DNA from: Oceanobacillus rekensis
Lineage (GTDB): Bacteria > Bacillota > Bacilli > Bacillales > Amphibacillaceae
Length of the DNA: 64,000 nt
Reading direction: 5' to 3'
Assembly: GCF_002153375.1 (NCBI RefSeq)
Contig: NZ_MTBQ01000003.1
Location: forward strand, 558,001 to 622,000
Both the position numbers and the translations under genes were made by a program. Positions 46,392-54,416 of this stretch are shown here, in pieces. The notes under the pieces are model-generated. The model saw only the letters and a list, made by a program, of their open reading frames with translations, made no database searches and was not told the DNA's origin. How positions within the stretch are numbered: the stretch's first letter is position 1; every line of letters starts with the position of its first letter.

Positions 46392-47450
46392 TTAATTAGT
46401 CGCTGTATATTTTTTAATTGCCGGCAAAATTTCTGTACCGATCAACTCGATATTTTTCATTAATTTATCAAATGGAACGCCACCAAAGTCCATTTGCCCA
46501 ATATAACGCTGGTGACCAAATACTTCATGCTGATAAAGGATTTTTTCGATAATTTGTTGTGGACTACCGATATTCATGACATCTCGTTTGTCTGCTCCTT
46601 GCGCAAATTGCTGCTTTGGATAACCTCGGCCATTCGTCACTTTCATTCCTTCATTAATAAATGGGTAATATTCTTTCTGTGCCTGCTGTGTCGTTTCTGC
46701 TACATAGAAGAATCCGGCTGTCGAAACGGGTAACTCCGACGGATCAAATCCACTCTGTCTTGCCGCTTCACGATAGGCCTCAATGGAATAGGAAAAACTG
46801 GAAGCCGGGCCACCTAACGTAGCGAGAAACATCGGGACACCTGCATAACCCGCTTTAATTGCACTTGCAGGCGGTCCACCAACCGCTCGCCAAATCGGCA
46901 TCGAACCGTTTTGTGGACGTGGGATAACTTCAGCATTTTTTAAGGGAGCGCGGAACTCTCCACTCCAATTGACAACTTTCTCTTTATTAATTTTCACCAA
47001 CAGCTCAAACTTTTCTTCATATAACTCTTCATAATCACGTAGGTTATAGCCTAATAAATCAAAGAGACCTACTCTTGATGCACGTCCAGCTATAATTTCC
47101 GCACGTCCTCTCGAAATCAAATCAATTGTTGCAAAATCCTCATATACACGAACCGGATCAGATGTACTAATAATTGTAGATGAACTTGCAAGTTTAATCT
47201 TCTCTGTTGCTTGTGCAATTGCTGCTAATACGACAGAATGTGCCTGCGTTGTAAAATACTCCTGATGACTTTCCCCTACACTAATGAAATCAATCCCCGC
47301 TTGTTCAGCAAGCTTTGCTAATTCAATGATTTCATGGATACGTTGTTCAGCTGAAATCCTTTCACCTGTTAATGGATTTGGTATATGGTCCCCTAATGTA
47401 TAAAGTCCGAATTCTAATCCTTTACTTGGATCAATACGATATTTCTCCAA
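46392..47450 (-). CDS. Luciferase-like (LLM) flavin-dependent monooxygenase
   Basis: A 352-residue TIM-barrel monooxygenase of the bacterial-luciferase superfamily. Early strand FGLYTLGDHIPNPLTGERIS, ISVGESHQEYF near 56-66, LASSSTIISTSDPVRVYEDF near 86-105 and RASRVGLFDLLGYNL near 122 fit the SsuD/NtaA/LLM class. It starts TTG behind AAAGG. Its probable partner is the FMN reductase downstream, and an HxlR regulator is transcribed divergently. The substrate (an alkane sulfonate, chelator, or other small compound) cannot be told. Confidence 0.85.
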   Translation of the reverse strand: MEKYRIDPSKGLEFGLYTLGDHIPNPLTGERISAEQRIHEIIELAKLAEQAGIDFISVGESHQEYFTTQAHSVVLAAIAQATEKIKLASSSTIISTSDPVRVYEDFATIDLISRGRAEIIAGRASRVGLFDLLGYNLRDYEELYEEKFELLVKINKEKVVNWSGEFRAPLKNAEVIPRPQNGSMPIWRAVGGPPASAIKAGYAGVPMFLATLGGPASSFSYSIEAYREAARQSGFDPSELPVSTAGFFYVAETTQQAQKEYYPFINEGMKVTNGRGYPKQQFAQGADKRDVMNIGSPQQIIEKILYQHEVFGHQRYIGQMDFGGVPFDKLMKNIELIGTEILPAIKKYTATN

Positions 47451-47605
47451 CTATTTATCAACCTTTCATTAGTTATACTTTATCTTCTACGTAATACAAA
47501 TTATATTTTTATCTATGAATGTTATTATAAGATATATCTAATATTATAGGAAGTAAGCACTTTTAAGGAACATAGTATATAAAAAGACACTAAGGAGAAT
47601 GTTAT
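47451..47605. promoter_or_regulatory. Divergent promoter region, LLM/FMN reductase and hxlR
   Basis: AT-rich spacer with a palindromic AGATATATCT at 47530-47539 in the middle, inside a longer TATAAGATATATCTAATATTA near-symmetric run. It is a candidate operator for the HxlR-type regulator. Confidence 0.3.
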
Positions 47606-47950
47606 ATGGATAAATCACCCGAACATTGCCAAGTAGAGGATGCTTTAGGTATTTTAGTTGGCAAATGGAAGCCGATTATTTTGTTACATTTATTACAGGA
47701 AGGGACAAAACGTTTTAGTGAACTGAAACGAAGCATGCCAGGCATCACACAGAAAATGCTTACAAAGCAGTTACGTGAACTTGAAGCAGAAGATATCATA
47801 CAACGTGTTGTCTATCCACAGGTACCTCCAAAAGTTGAATATTCGATTACCGAGTATGGTAGGAGTCTTGAGCCTATTTTAGAAGCCATGCACGAATGGG
47901 GAACAAAGCATACATTGCATAAACTGCAAAATGGAATCAAAAGAGCTTAA
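47606..47950 (+). CDS. HxlR-family winged-helix regulator
   Basis: A 114-residue MarR/HxlR-type regulator. The signature [20 protein letters not shown] (7-26) carries a lone cysteine, Cys8, in the place of the redox-sensing cysteine of YodB and Hyp[21 protein letters not shown] is the recognition helix region. It is divergent from the monooxygenase/FMN reductase pair with a shared 155-bp promoter region, so it most likely controls that pair in response to quinone, disulfide or other electrophile stress. ATG behind AAGGAGAATGTTAT. Confidence 0.88.
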   Translation: MDKSPEHCQVEDALGILVGKWKPIILLHLLQEGTKRFSELKRSMPGITQKMLTKQLRELEAEDIIQRVVYPQVPPKVEYSITEYGRSLEPILEAMHEWGTKHTLHKLQNGIKRA

Positions 47951-47966
47951 GATGAATAAATAAAAC

Positions 47967-47991
47967 GGGAGACTTCCACATGAAGTCTCCC
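47967..47991. terminator. Convergent terminator
   Basis: Ten-bp perfect stem GGGAGACTTC with GAAGTCTCCC and a 5-nt loop, between hxlR and the small coiled-coil gene. Confidence 0.7.
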
Positions 47992-47999
47992 TGCATCTT

Positions 48000-48275
48000 T
48001 TATAAAACATCATTAATATTTTGTTGTGCTTCTTTCACTTGTTGACGGGTATCATGCAGCTTTTCATATGCTTGCTGAAACTGTGCGTTCTCAGTAGCTT
48101 CTGTTCCCGCTTGGTTTTGTGTATTCTGCAAACCCTGTTCTGCTTGTAATAACTGTTGTTCCGCTTGTTCTAGGATTTCACGATCGTATCCTTGTGCTTG
48201 TAAAATAGCCTCTTGTGCCTCTTTTATTTGCTGACTTGCCTGCTGTAATTGATTATGCATGTTCTGCTCGGCCAT
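48000..48275 (-). CDS. Small Gln/Glu-rich coiled-coil protein
   Basis: A 91-residue protein that is almost wholly helix-forming, rich in Gln, Ala and Glu in heptad-like order (LQQASQQIKEAQEAIL, LEQAEQQLLQAEQ, VKEAQQNINDVL). There is no membrane segment. The ATG at 48275 follows GGAGGGTACTTCT; the frame that begins at 48470 overlaps the divergent transporter gene and is rejected. Resembles other short bacillar coiled-coil proteins of unknown role. Confidence 0.6.
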   Translation of the reverse strand: MAEQNMHNQLQQASQQIKEAQEAILQAQGYDREILEQAEQQLLQAEQGLQNTQNQAGTEATENAQFQQAYEKLHDTRQQVKEAQQNINDVL

Positions 48276-48345
48276 AGAAGTACCCTCCATTTTGAGATTA
48301 CTAAAAATCTTTATATATTGTTCCCCTAAATTTTTTGTATTATGT

Positions 48346-49440
48346 ATGGGAAATACTATGGTTGATGCCCATCTTACTCTATCCATTTCATCGGATCTTC
48401 TTTCCGGAATAATTGTTGGTATCATTGCACTCCCATTAGCTATGGCTTTCGCTATTGCTTCCGGGGTCAAACCAGAGTATGGAATTTATACTGCTGGTAT
48501 TGCGGGTATTCTAATTTCATTATTTGGTGGATCAAAGTATAAAATTGGTGGACCAACCGGGGCTTTTGTTCCAATACTACTAGGTATTGTGATTACCTAT
48601 GGCTATGCCGATTTATTAGTTGCGGGCTTCTTAGCAGGAATTCTTTTATGTTTGATGGCTTTATTCAAAATTGGCTCCTCGATCAAATTTATTCCTCGAC
48701 CTGTTACAGTAGGTTTTACTTTGATTGTCGCTTGGAATATGGCAGAACGTAAACAGTTTGCTCATTTATTAAAGTTGAAAACAGGAGACTCACTTATTTT
48801 ATTGGTGACATTCTTTCTAACCGTATTTTCCAGCATTACAACAGCAGTATTAGATGGTCTTGCATTGGCGCTTATTTTATTTGCAAAGCGGATGAGTAAT
48901 TTATTGGTAGTTTCTAAGGTGCTTCCAGATCATACACAAAAAAACGAAACCGTTCAGTCACATTTAGTGAATGATTCCCATGATTGTCCACAAATTAGTA
49001 TGTATACGATTGAAGGTCCACTGTTCTTCGGGGCTGCCCAACTCTTTGAACAACGCGTCATGGAGACAATCAATTACAAGCCAAAAGTGCTAATCTTACG
49101 AATGGGAATGGTTCCATTTATAGATGCTACAGGAACAGCAAATTTAAAAAATATCATTAACCATTTCAAGAAAAATGGTGGTATCGTACTGCTTTCAGGT
49201 GTCATTCCTCAATTAAAAGAACAATTGAAGTTATCAGGTTTGTATGATGAAATAAATGGAAAATACTTTTTTGACCATACTGGAGAGGCAATTAATTATG
49301 CGATTTCCCAAATTAATCATAATAAATGTTTAGGTTGTAAACATTTTGCTTTTCATGAATGTGAGCAACTTTCTCGTGATGGTGAGTTAGACAGTAAATA
49401 TATTGAAGGAATCTTTGGAATCGGTAAAGTAAATGAATGA
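48346..49440 (+). pseudogene. SulP-family anion transporter with large internal deletion
   Basis: The N-terminal membrane part (DLLSGIIVGIIALPLAMAFA, KYKIGGPTGAFVPILLGI, FIPRPVTVGFT) jumps directly to LIVAWNMAERKQFAHLLKLK, which in full-length SulP proteins (about 500-560 residues) lies some 200 residues further on. Four to six transmembrane helices are therefore missing, in frame. The C-terminal STAS domain is intact (ISMYTIEGPLFFGAAQLFEQ, MVPFIDATGTANL), followed by a Cys/His tail (CLGCKHFAFHECEQ). The start region lacks a good ribosome site. It is very probably a non-functional transporter whose STAS domain could still be made. Confidence 0.75.
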
Positions 49441-49441
49441 G

Positions 49442-49488
49442 AATAGCAGTCAGATCAAGGTTAAAACTAACTTGGTATGACTGCTATT
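49442..49488 (+). terminator. Terminator after the SulP gene
   Basis: Stem AATAGCAGTCA with TGACTGCTATT (11 bp, perfect), loop of 25 nt, followed by TTACT. Confidence 0.7.
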
Positions 49489-49500
49489 TTACTATGTATA

Positions 49501-49530
49501 TTCGACAAAATTCAGGAGTGACAGGCACTT
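49501..49530 (+). repeat. TTCGACAAAA / GACAGGCAC repeat, copy 3
   Basis: TTCGACAAAATTCAGGAG then TGACAGGCACTT. Same family as the copies at 27354-27382 and 42264-42294, with a partial TTCGACAAAA piece at 40978. Confidence 0.6.
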
Positions 49531-49605
49531 TTAAAATCTAGAATTGGATTGCCGAGTGTTGCAGCTTATTATTCATAGCAAACCTCCCTAATAGATATCG
49601 CATTT

Positions 49606-49977
49606 CTATGGATAACGCAGCATATACTTTGTCTGCTGAACTCGTACATCCAAGCCTTTCCGATAAGTTTTCCTCAATTCATCATAAATTTCAGTTTCAC
49701 TCATATTTTCTAAATTCCGATTCCTCGTAAAGCGGTCAAGTGAATTCTTCAGCCGCTGTTCTGCAACTTCACTGGTCATCCCTTGTAGTACTATATGATC
49801 CACATATTTTTCAAAAGGCTTAATTTGTAGGTGATCCCGATTTTCATAAATCACATCGAAATCCCGGCAATTATCATACTGACCTTTAAATTGTTTATAC
49901 TGAATGAGAGTCTCCATTGCTATATAATGCAAGACCTTTTCAATTTCTTTATCTGTAAATAAACCTTTTTGATCCAC
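49606..49977 (-). CDS. Hypothetical protein at the end of the Tad locus
   Basis: A 123-residue soluble, highly charged protein (MDQKGLFTDKEIEKVLHYIA ... RKGLDVRVQQTKYMLRYP) starting with GTG. It has no signal peptide, membrane helix or known motif. The ribosome site is weak. It could be the last gene of the pilus operon or independent; the same strand and short gap are the only hints. Family not recognised. Confidence 0.5.
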   Translation of the reverse strand: MDQKGLFTDKEIEKVLHYIAMETLIQYKQFKGQYDNCRDFDVIYENRDHLQIKPFEKYVDHIVLQGMTSEVAEQRLKNSLDRFTRNRNLENMSETEIYDELRKTYRKGLDVRVQQTKYMLRYP

Positions 49978-50022
49978 TTGCTCTTGTAGAGAATTGAAAT
50001 TTTTCCAATGTAGAGAAACTAT

Positions 50023-50220
50023 TTAAGCTTCTTTTTCCCTAATTTGGTTGATATGGTTTTTTCTCATTACTGGAAGAGCGAAACCAACGACAAGAGCTGT
50101 CAGTGGAAAACTTCCATCCGCTGCGAGCCACTCCACTACGGTTATAGGTACGAAAACTGCATAAATGAAAATCATTAAAATGAGATACAATCTCCGCCAT
50201 CTTTTTTCTTTTTTTGACAC
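50023..50220 (-). CDS. Small membrane protein downstream of tadG
   Basis: A 65-residue protein with a basic N-terminus (SKKEKRWRRLY), two membrane helices (about 11-30 and 36-50) and a charged tail. AGGAGGGTTTTT lies before the ATG. It follows tadG by 13 nt, so it probably shares the operon. No function can be assigned. Confidence 0.55.
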   Translation of the reverse strand: MSKKEKRWRRLYLILMIFIYAVFVPITVVEWLAADGSFPLTALVVGFALPVMRKNHINQIREKEA

Positions 50221-50233
50221 AAAAACCCTCCTT

Positions 50234-50965
50234 TTAATCTAATGAAATAGTTGTACTTTCATTCCATATTTCCGTTAAGAAATCTATCTCTGGTCCTGCT
50301 GATTCCTGAAAAATATTTTCTTCAATTCCTTCCATAAATCCATCATAGGATACACCTTCCATTTCATTTGCTGCACGTACATAAATTCGATTACTGTCAA
50401 TCCAAAGTTCCGCTTCATCTAAGACTCCACCATTTTGCAGGATAGTACTTCTGGCCATATCAATTGCTTTGTCTTCGATTGGAGCATTGCGTAATTTAAG
50501 TTTAAGTGCATCGCCAATAATTGGGATAGGAAAAAGGACGTCAGTTAAATATCTATCAAGGGCCTGTAATTCACGTTCATTGTCTGACCAATCACTATAC
50601 TGTGAACGACCTAAGAGTTCGTCTACTGCTTCTTCAAGTTTATCTTCGAGATTTTCATAAGGCAGTTCTTCCTCATCTTCAGCTTCACCTGGATCGTCTG
50701 ATGATTCCTCTGAAGGCTCCTCTTCAGGTAGGGCTTCTTCATAATCAAAGCCAAATACAATCTCCCGTACTTCTTCGTATACAACACTCGATGCCGCCAT
50801 ACTTGCTTGTTGTGCCGTTGTCGCAGATTGTTCCTTGACAGCTAAAGCCATTCCCATATTGAGTACAAAGACAAATAAGACTCCCATTATTCCGAGCATC
50901 CCTAAAACAAAAAGCATAATACTTCCCTGTTCATTGTTAAATCTTGCTCTTAGTTTCTTAATCAT
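50234..50965 (-). CDS. TadG-like pilus assembly protein
   Basis: Pseudopilin-like protein of the TadG type, 243 residues. A basic N-terminus NNEQG is followed by a hydrophobic helix SIMLFVLGMLGIMGVLFVFV; a prepilin peptidase would cut after Gly14. The residue at +5 is Phe19, not the usual Glu. After the helix comes an acidic linker (EEALPEEEPSEESSDDPGEA) and a soluble domain. It overlaps tadE by 4 nt. In Tad systems TadE, TadF and TadG are minor pilins needed for pilus production. Confidence 0.75.
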   Translation of the reverse strand: MIKKLRARFNNEQGSIMLFVLGMLGIMGVLFVFVLNMGMALAVKEQSATTAQQASMAASSVVYEEVREIVFGFDYEEALPEEEPSEESSDDPGEAEDEEELPYENLEDKLEEAVDELLGRSQYSDWSDNERELQALDRYLTDVLFPIPIIGDALKLKLRNAPIEDKAIDMARSTILQNGGVLDEAELWIDSNRIYVRAANEMEGVSYDGFMEGIEENIFQESAGPEIDFLTEIWNESTTISLD

Positions 50966-51354
50966 TCAATCACCCTGCCATATGCAGTTGCTGAATATGG
51001 AACAGATAGCCCCGGGAAATAATTAGATATAAATAATAGATTGATATTTACATTTACTTCTGCTTCAAATTCTTTGTTTCCAGAAGATGGACCCGATATT
51101 GATTGTGTCTGTAGATAACTTCCTGTAGACGATAGTATTCTATTAGCCGCATCTTGTGCTTCCGATTGATCCTTCGTGATGGAATACACATTTGCATACT
51201 CATTAGCTGCTGACTGGGTTATGAGAACACCATGAATTCCAACAATAAATTGGATAATAATCATCAAAAGCAACAATGCTAAAGGAACAATTCCAAGAAA
51301 TTCAATTGTGGCAGAACCTTCCTCATTATTAAATCTTCTTCTCCAACGATTCAT
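50962..51354 (-). CDS. tadE: TadE-family minor pilin
   Basis: A 130-residue TadE-like protein. The start NRWRRRFNNEEGSATIEFLG has a prepilin site after Gly13 with the conserved Glu at +5 (Glu18), then a membrane helix GIVPLALLLLMIIIQFIVGI. The rest is a small extracellular domain. It is the first of the tadE-tadG pair and follows the second accessory module. The ATG is preceded by a purine-rich AAGGGGGCTGCTCTGAGC. Confidence 0.85.
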   Translation of the reverse strand: MNRWRRRFNNEEGSATIEFLGIVPLALLLLMIIIQFIVGIHGVLITQSAANEYANVYSITKDQSEAQDAANRILSSTGSYLQTQSISGPSSGNKEFEAEVNVNINLLFISNYFPGLSVPYSATAYGRVIE

Positions 51355-51427
51355 GCTCAGAGCAGCCCCCTTCTTATTAAAAGATCTGTTATTATAGATG
51401 GAAGTAAGTTATAACTTGTTGCATCAT

Positions 51428-52243
51428 CTAATCTAGTTTCGGATATCTTATTTCTTTTCTTAGTGACTTATTTCCTTCATTCTGTATGGTTAAATAATAT
51501 TTTTTAACAGCGTCTATATGCTCTTCCATTGTCATGTTCTCCATATTTTCTACATGGCTTACTGATTCAATTTCTGTTCGCAACTTTTCTTTACTGTCGG
51601 AAAGCTGGTCAATATATTTCTTGACTTTAGTCGTTGCGATAGTTCGAACCATCGTGTCCTGATTAATATGCTCTTTTATAAATTTATAATCGTCAATGAG
51701 TTGATAAAGTAGTTGAGACTGTGTGTATTGTATATAATCAAATTCAGCCAATACATCTTGGACCATATCAAGATCTGAAACAGTGAAACATTTCTTCGCC
51801 CTCGTATTCATCTCAAAGTCTTCTGTTATCGTTTTTAATTGCTCTTGCAGTTCAATTATCTTTACTATCCCATTGTGGCAATGATTATAAATATCTTTTT
51901 CATTTTCAGATAAGCTAACTTCTTTTGTAACCTTTTCAATGAATGATTTTGTTTTCTCTAATGGATCCATTGTTATTCCGACCCTGTGAAAGGCATTATT
52001 TTTTATGCTCTGCGTATTATTGAATAAAATAACCAACATTTCAAGAGCAACATTATACTCCTCTATTGTTGGATTTGGGTAAGAAGAGAGCATTCCAAAA
52101 CCACTATGTTTATTAAATTTCCTGTAAAACACCATATAGAAATCCTTACCATCTACGTGAACATATTTTTCGTTAATATCATAGGTTTCGAAAAGTTTTT
52201 TATGCTTTTTAGCTTGTTTATGTAATTCCGCATTTATTACCAT
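51428..52243 (-). CDS. Tad-associated cytosolic protein, module 2
   Basis: A 271-residue soluble protein, paralogous to the one at 54417-55244. Shared features: HKKLFETYDIN near the start, a short beta-rich part (DFYMVFYRK), long helices, the near-identical AEFDYIQYTQ (about 165-174), and an end with LRKEIRYPKLD. There is no signal peptide or membrane helix, so it should be cytosolic. It follows a tryptophan-rich secreted protein gene, as does its paralogue. A secretion chaperone, immunity factor or regulator for that protein is possible; none is proven. No known family recognised. Confidence 0.7.
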   Translation of the reverse strand: MVINAELHKQAKKHKKLFETYDINEKYVHVDGKDFYMVFYRKFNKHSGFGMLSSYPNPTIEEYNVALEMLVILFNNTQSIKNNAFHRVGITMDPLEKTKSFIEKVTKEVSLSENEKDIYNHCHNGIVKIIELQEQLKTITEDFEMNTRAKKCFTVSDLDMVQDVLAEFDYIQYTQSQLLYQLIDDYKFIKEHINQDTMVRTIATTKVKKYIDQLSDSKEKLRTEIESVSHVENMENMTMEEHIDAVKKYYLTIQNEGNKSLRKEIRYPKLD

Positions 52244-52282
52244 TTGAACGACCTTTCTTTATACTTAGTTAGTAATTTACTT

Positions 52283-52325
52283 TTTTCCTAAAAGCATAGA
52301 GTTTAGTAATATGCTTTTAGGAAAA
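52283..52325 (-). promoter_or_regulatory. Stem-loop over the stop of Trp-rich gene 2
   Basis: Perfect 16-bp stem TTTTCCTAAAAGCATA with TATGCTTTTAGGAAAA and an 11-nt loop. The stop codon of the Trp-rich gene lies within it. There is no U-tract on the minus strand, so it is more likely an mRNA-stabilising or partial-termination element than a terminator. A similar one follows the other Trp-rich gene. Confidence 0.75.
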
Positions 52326-53615
52326 TTTGCCTTTAAGCCAATTCCATCCATCCTTGATTTTATTTCCTGCTTTATTAGCGATAGATTTAGTCGTTGATCC
52401 CAAATCACCTTTCCAGTTATCTGCAAATAGTTTAACACCTTTTGATACGACCCAAATCCCCGCACCTACAGCTACCATGCCTGCACCAACAGCTTGTCCG
52501 CCAGGAATTGCAGAAGCAACCACTCCTGCATTCATTAACGTATCTCCTAAACTTCCAGTAGCGTCTGCAACTGCAGATGTTTTCTCAGCACCAGAAGCGT
52601 CGCTCGTTAATACATCATAGGCTTGACCAGCTTTATACCCGGTTTCAAATGCTGCTACCCCTGTTCCGATTGCTGCAACACCAATATTCAATTTTGAAAC
52701 CGCACCAACTGCACCCGCTGAAGGCGTTATATTTGTTGCAGTCTGAGCTGCATTAGCTAAATCACTCCCAGTACTTGTTGCAGTATATGCATTTCTTACA
52801 CTCACTAGCTCTTGAACAGCACCGTATCCATCTGCAATATGTGTTCCAGTATCATAAATGTCAAATAATGTCTGATCATTTATGCCTAATTTAATTCCAT
52901 TTAACAATATACCTTTATAGAGACTGCTGCCATAATTCATCTTGGCATCATAGCTTAGATTTGTCATATTTTCATAGGTTAGCATGTCACCTACATAATC
53001 GACCTGTCCGAGTATGACATCTTGAGTAATATATTTTGCTATATCATACCCTTTTGGCAGATCAGGAATAGGTTGATCGCTATCGGATGTGTTAGCAGCC
53101 TGAGCATAATGATTAAATCCTTGTTGTGCCCAAGGATATCCCATTACACCAGGAAACCCAGTTCCAGGTTGAGCTAGAAATGGACCTTGCTGGTATCCAT
53201 TTTGTTGGAAGCCAGGCGTTAAGAAAGGTTTTCCCTGATAACCTTCACCTGTAAATCCCGGATTCGCCCATGGTCCTCCCTGATACCCATTTCCTTGGAA
53301 CCCAGGAGTTAACCAGGGCGCTCCCTGGAACTGTTGACCTGAAAATCCAGCATAGTTCCATGTATTTCCGTTCCAGGACTCGCCATTCGTTCCAGGTTCT
53401 CCTTGCCATGATTCTCCCGTCCAGGAATTACCTTGCCATGAATTGCCTTCCCATTGTAACTCGTTACCATTCCATGAGTTACCTGTCCACGGGGTTCCTG
53501 TCCAGGAATTCCCTGTCCATGCACCTACTGCATATACAGTAGGCAAAAATATAGGCTGAAATACAAGAAAGATACTAGCTATTGAAACAAAGAAAATTTT
53601 TAGCATTTTATTCAT
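52317..53615 (-). CDS. Secreted Trp-rich repeat protein, module 2
   Basis: A 432-residue exported protein. Signal peptide with cleavage after PTVYA (about residue 28). Then come short G-x-(S/P)-W repeats (WTGNSWTGTPWTGNSWNG ...) to about residue 85, a second set of degenerate GFQGNGYQGGPW-type repeats to about 175, a spacer, and a hydrophobic Gly/Ala-rich part (GGQAVGAGMVAVGAGIWVVS). The end is an amphipathic DGWNWLKGKFS. The ATG at 53615 is set by AAGGGGTT. It is paralogous to 55316-56764. Family not recognised; an adhesin, matrix or pore-like role are guesses. Confidence 0.75.
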   Translation of the reverse strand: MNKMLKIFFVSIASIFLVFQPIFLPTVYAVGAWTGNSWTGTPWTGNSWNGNELQWEGNSWQGNSWTGESWQGEPGTNGESWNGNTWNYAGFSGQQFQGAPWLTPGFQGNGYQGGPWANPGFTGEGYQGKPFLTPGFQQNGYQQGPFLAQPGTGFPGVMGYPWAQQGFNHYAQAANTSDSDQPIPDLPKGYDIAKYITQDVILGQVDYVGDMLTYENMTNLSYDAKMNYGSSLYKGILLNGIKLGINDQTLFDIYDTGTHIADGYGAVQELVSVRNAYTATSTGSDLANAAQTATNITPSAGAVGAVSKLNIGVAAIGTGVAAFETGYKAGQAYDVLTSDASGAEKTSAVADATGSLGDTLMNAGVVASAIPGGQAVGAGMVAVGAGIWVVSKGVKLFADNWKGDLGSTTKSIANKAGNKIKDGWNWLKGKFS

Positions 53616-53674
53616 TCCATAACCCCTTACGAAGAATATTAGGCCTTCCATTGGAAGAAGGTATAAAGGTTTCT

Positions 53675-54403
53675 CTAGTTTAGGTAATTAACACTGTCTT
53701 CTTTCACTTCAACTTCTAGCACTTCTAATGACTCTCTCCATTTGATCATATATGAGGTTAAGAGAATAATAATAAATGGAAATACTAAAAGGTTTAAAAC
53801 CATTTGTGTAATTATTTGAGCAGCATAGGATGGTGTTATATTAAATAATTGAACGGTAATAAAAATACCAAATAAGAACTCAATACTTCCAGTGATTATA
53901 AGAATTAATGCGATCTTCCAAAAGTTTTTCTTCCCGATGCGTAATCCCTCTTTATAAGATTTCCAAACCGACTTTTCATCAAAAATACTAAGATATGGGA
54001 TAGGAAATATTAACGCCAGAAATATAAAACCTGGAAGAATAAATAACATAAAACCTATTGTTGTAAGAATGGAAACAATACACGCAAACAGAAATACCGT
54101 AAAGCCATTAGCAATAAAATGATAAAAGGCATTTCGCAGGCTATTTTCGTAACCTCTATATTCGTTATAGACAAATCGGATATAAGGTACTTGCGCGTAT
54201 ATAAACAATAAAACAGTTAAAAGTCCATAATATATGTCTGCAAATGAATAAATTGGTGAATAGCTTGGGGTTACAACATAAATATAGTTTGTTGCAAAAT
54301 TATGAATGATTAATAGGGGCAGCGTTGTAAACAACATTAACAATAAAATTTTTTCAAATTTCCGTGTGTATAACTCCCAAGCAAACTGTAGTGGTTTTTC
54401 CAT
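53675..54403 (-). CDS. Multi-pass membrane protein between the two modules
   Basis: A 242-residue integral membrane protein with about six helices (near 18-38, 58-76, 93-135 as two, 155-180, 190-215) and an acidic C-tail (EVLEVEVKEDSVNYLN). The stretch FILPGFIFLALIFPIPYLSI followed by SYKEGLRIGKKNFWKI resembles the YciC/DUF975-like membrane families. It lies between module 1 and module 2, 13 nt after the upstream gene, with AGGAGTTTATT before the ATG. It may be an export or anchoring partner of the Trp-rich proteins; that is inference only. Confidence 0.65.
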   Translation of the reverse strand: MEKPLQFAWELYTRKFEKILLLMLFTTLPLLIIHNFATNYIYVVTPSYSPIYSFADIYYGLLTVLLFIYAQVPYIRFVYNEYRGYENSLRNAFYHFIANGFTVFLFACIVSILTTIGFMLFILPGFIFLALIFPIPYLSIFDEKSVWKSYKEGLRIGKKNFWKIALILIITGSIEFLFGIFITVQLFNITPSYAAQIITQMVLNLLVFPFIIILLTSYMIKWRESLEVLEVEVKEDSVNYLN

Positions 54404-54416
54404 AATAAACTCCTAT

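Noticed and set aside
53160-53520. Tandem DNA repeats as a CRISPR array
   Set aside because: The repeats are short, degenerate and coding, with no conserved direct repeat and spacer pattern and no cas genes.
53309-53542. Open frames in both strands over the Trp-rich coding repeats
   Set aside because: They are shadows caused by the repetitive codon pattern of the real gene.
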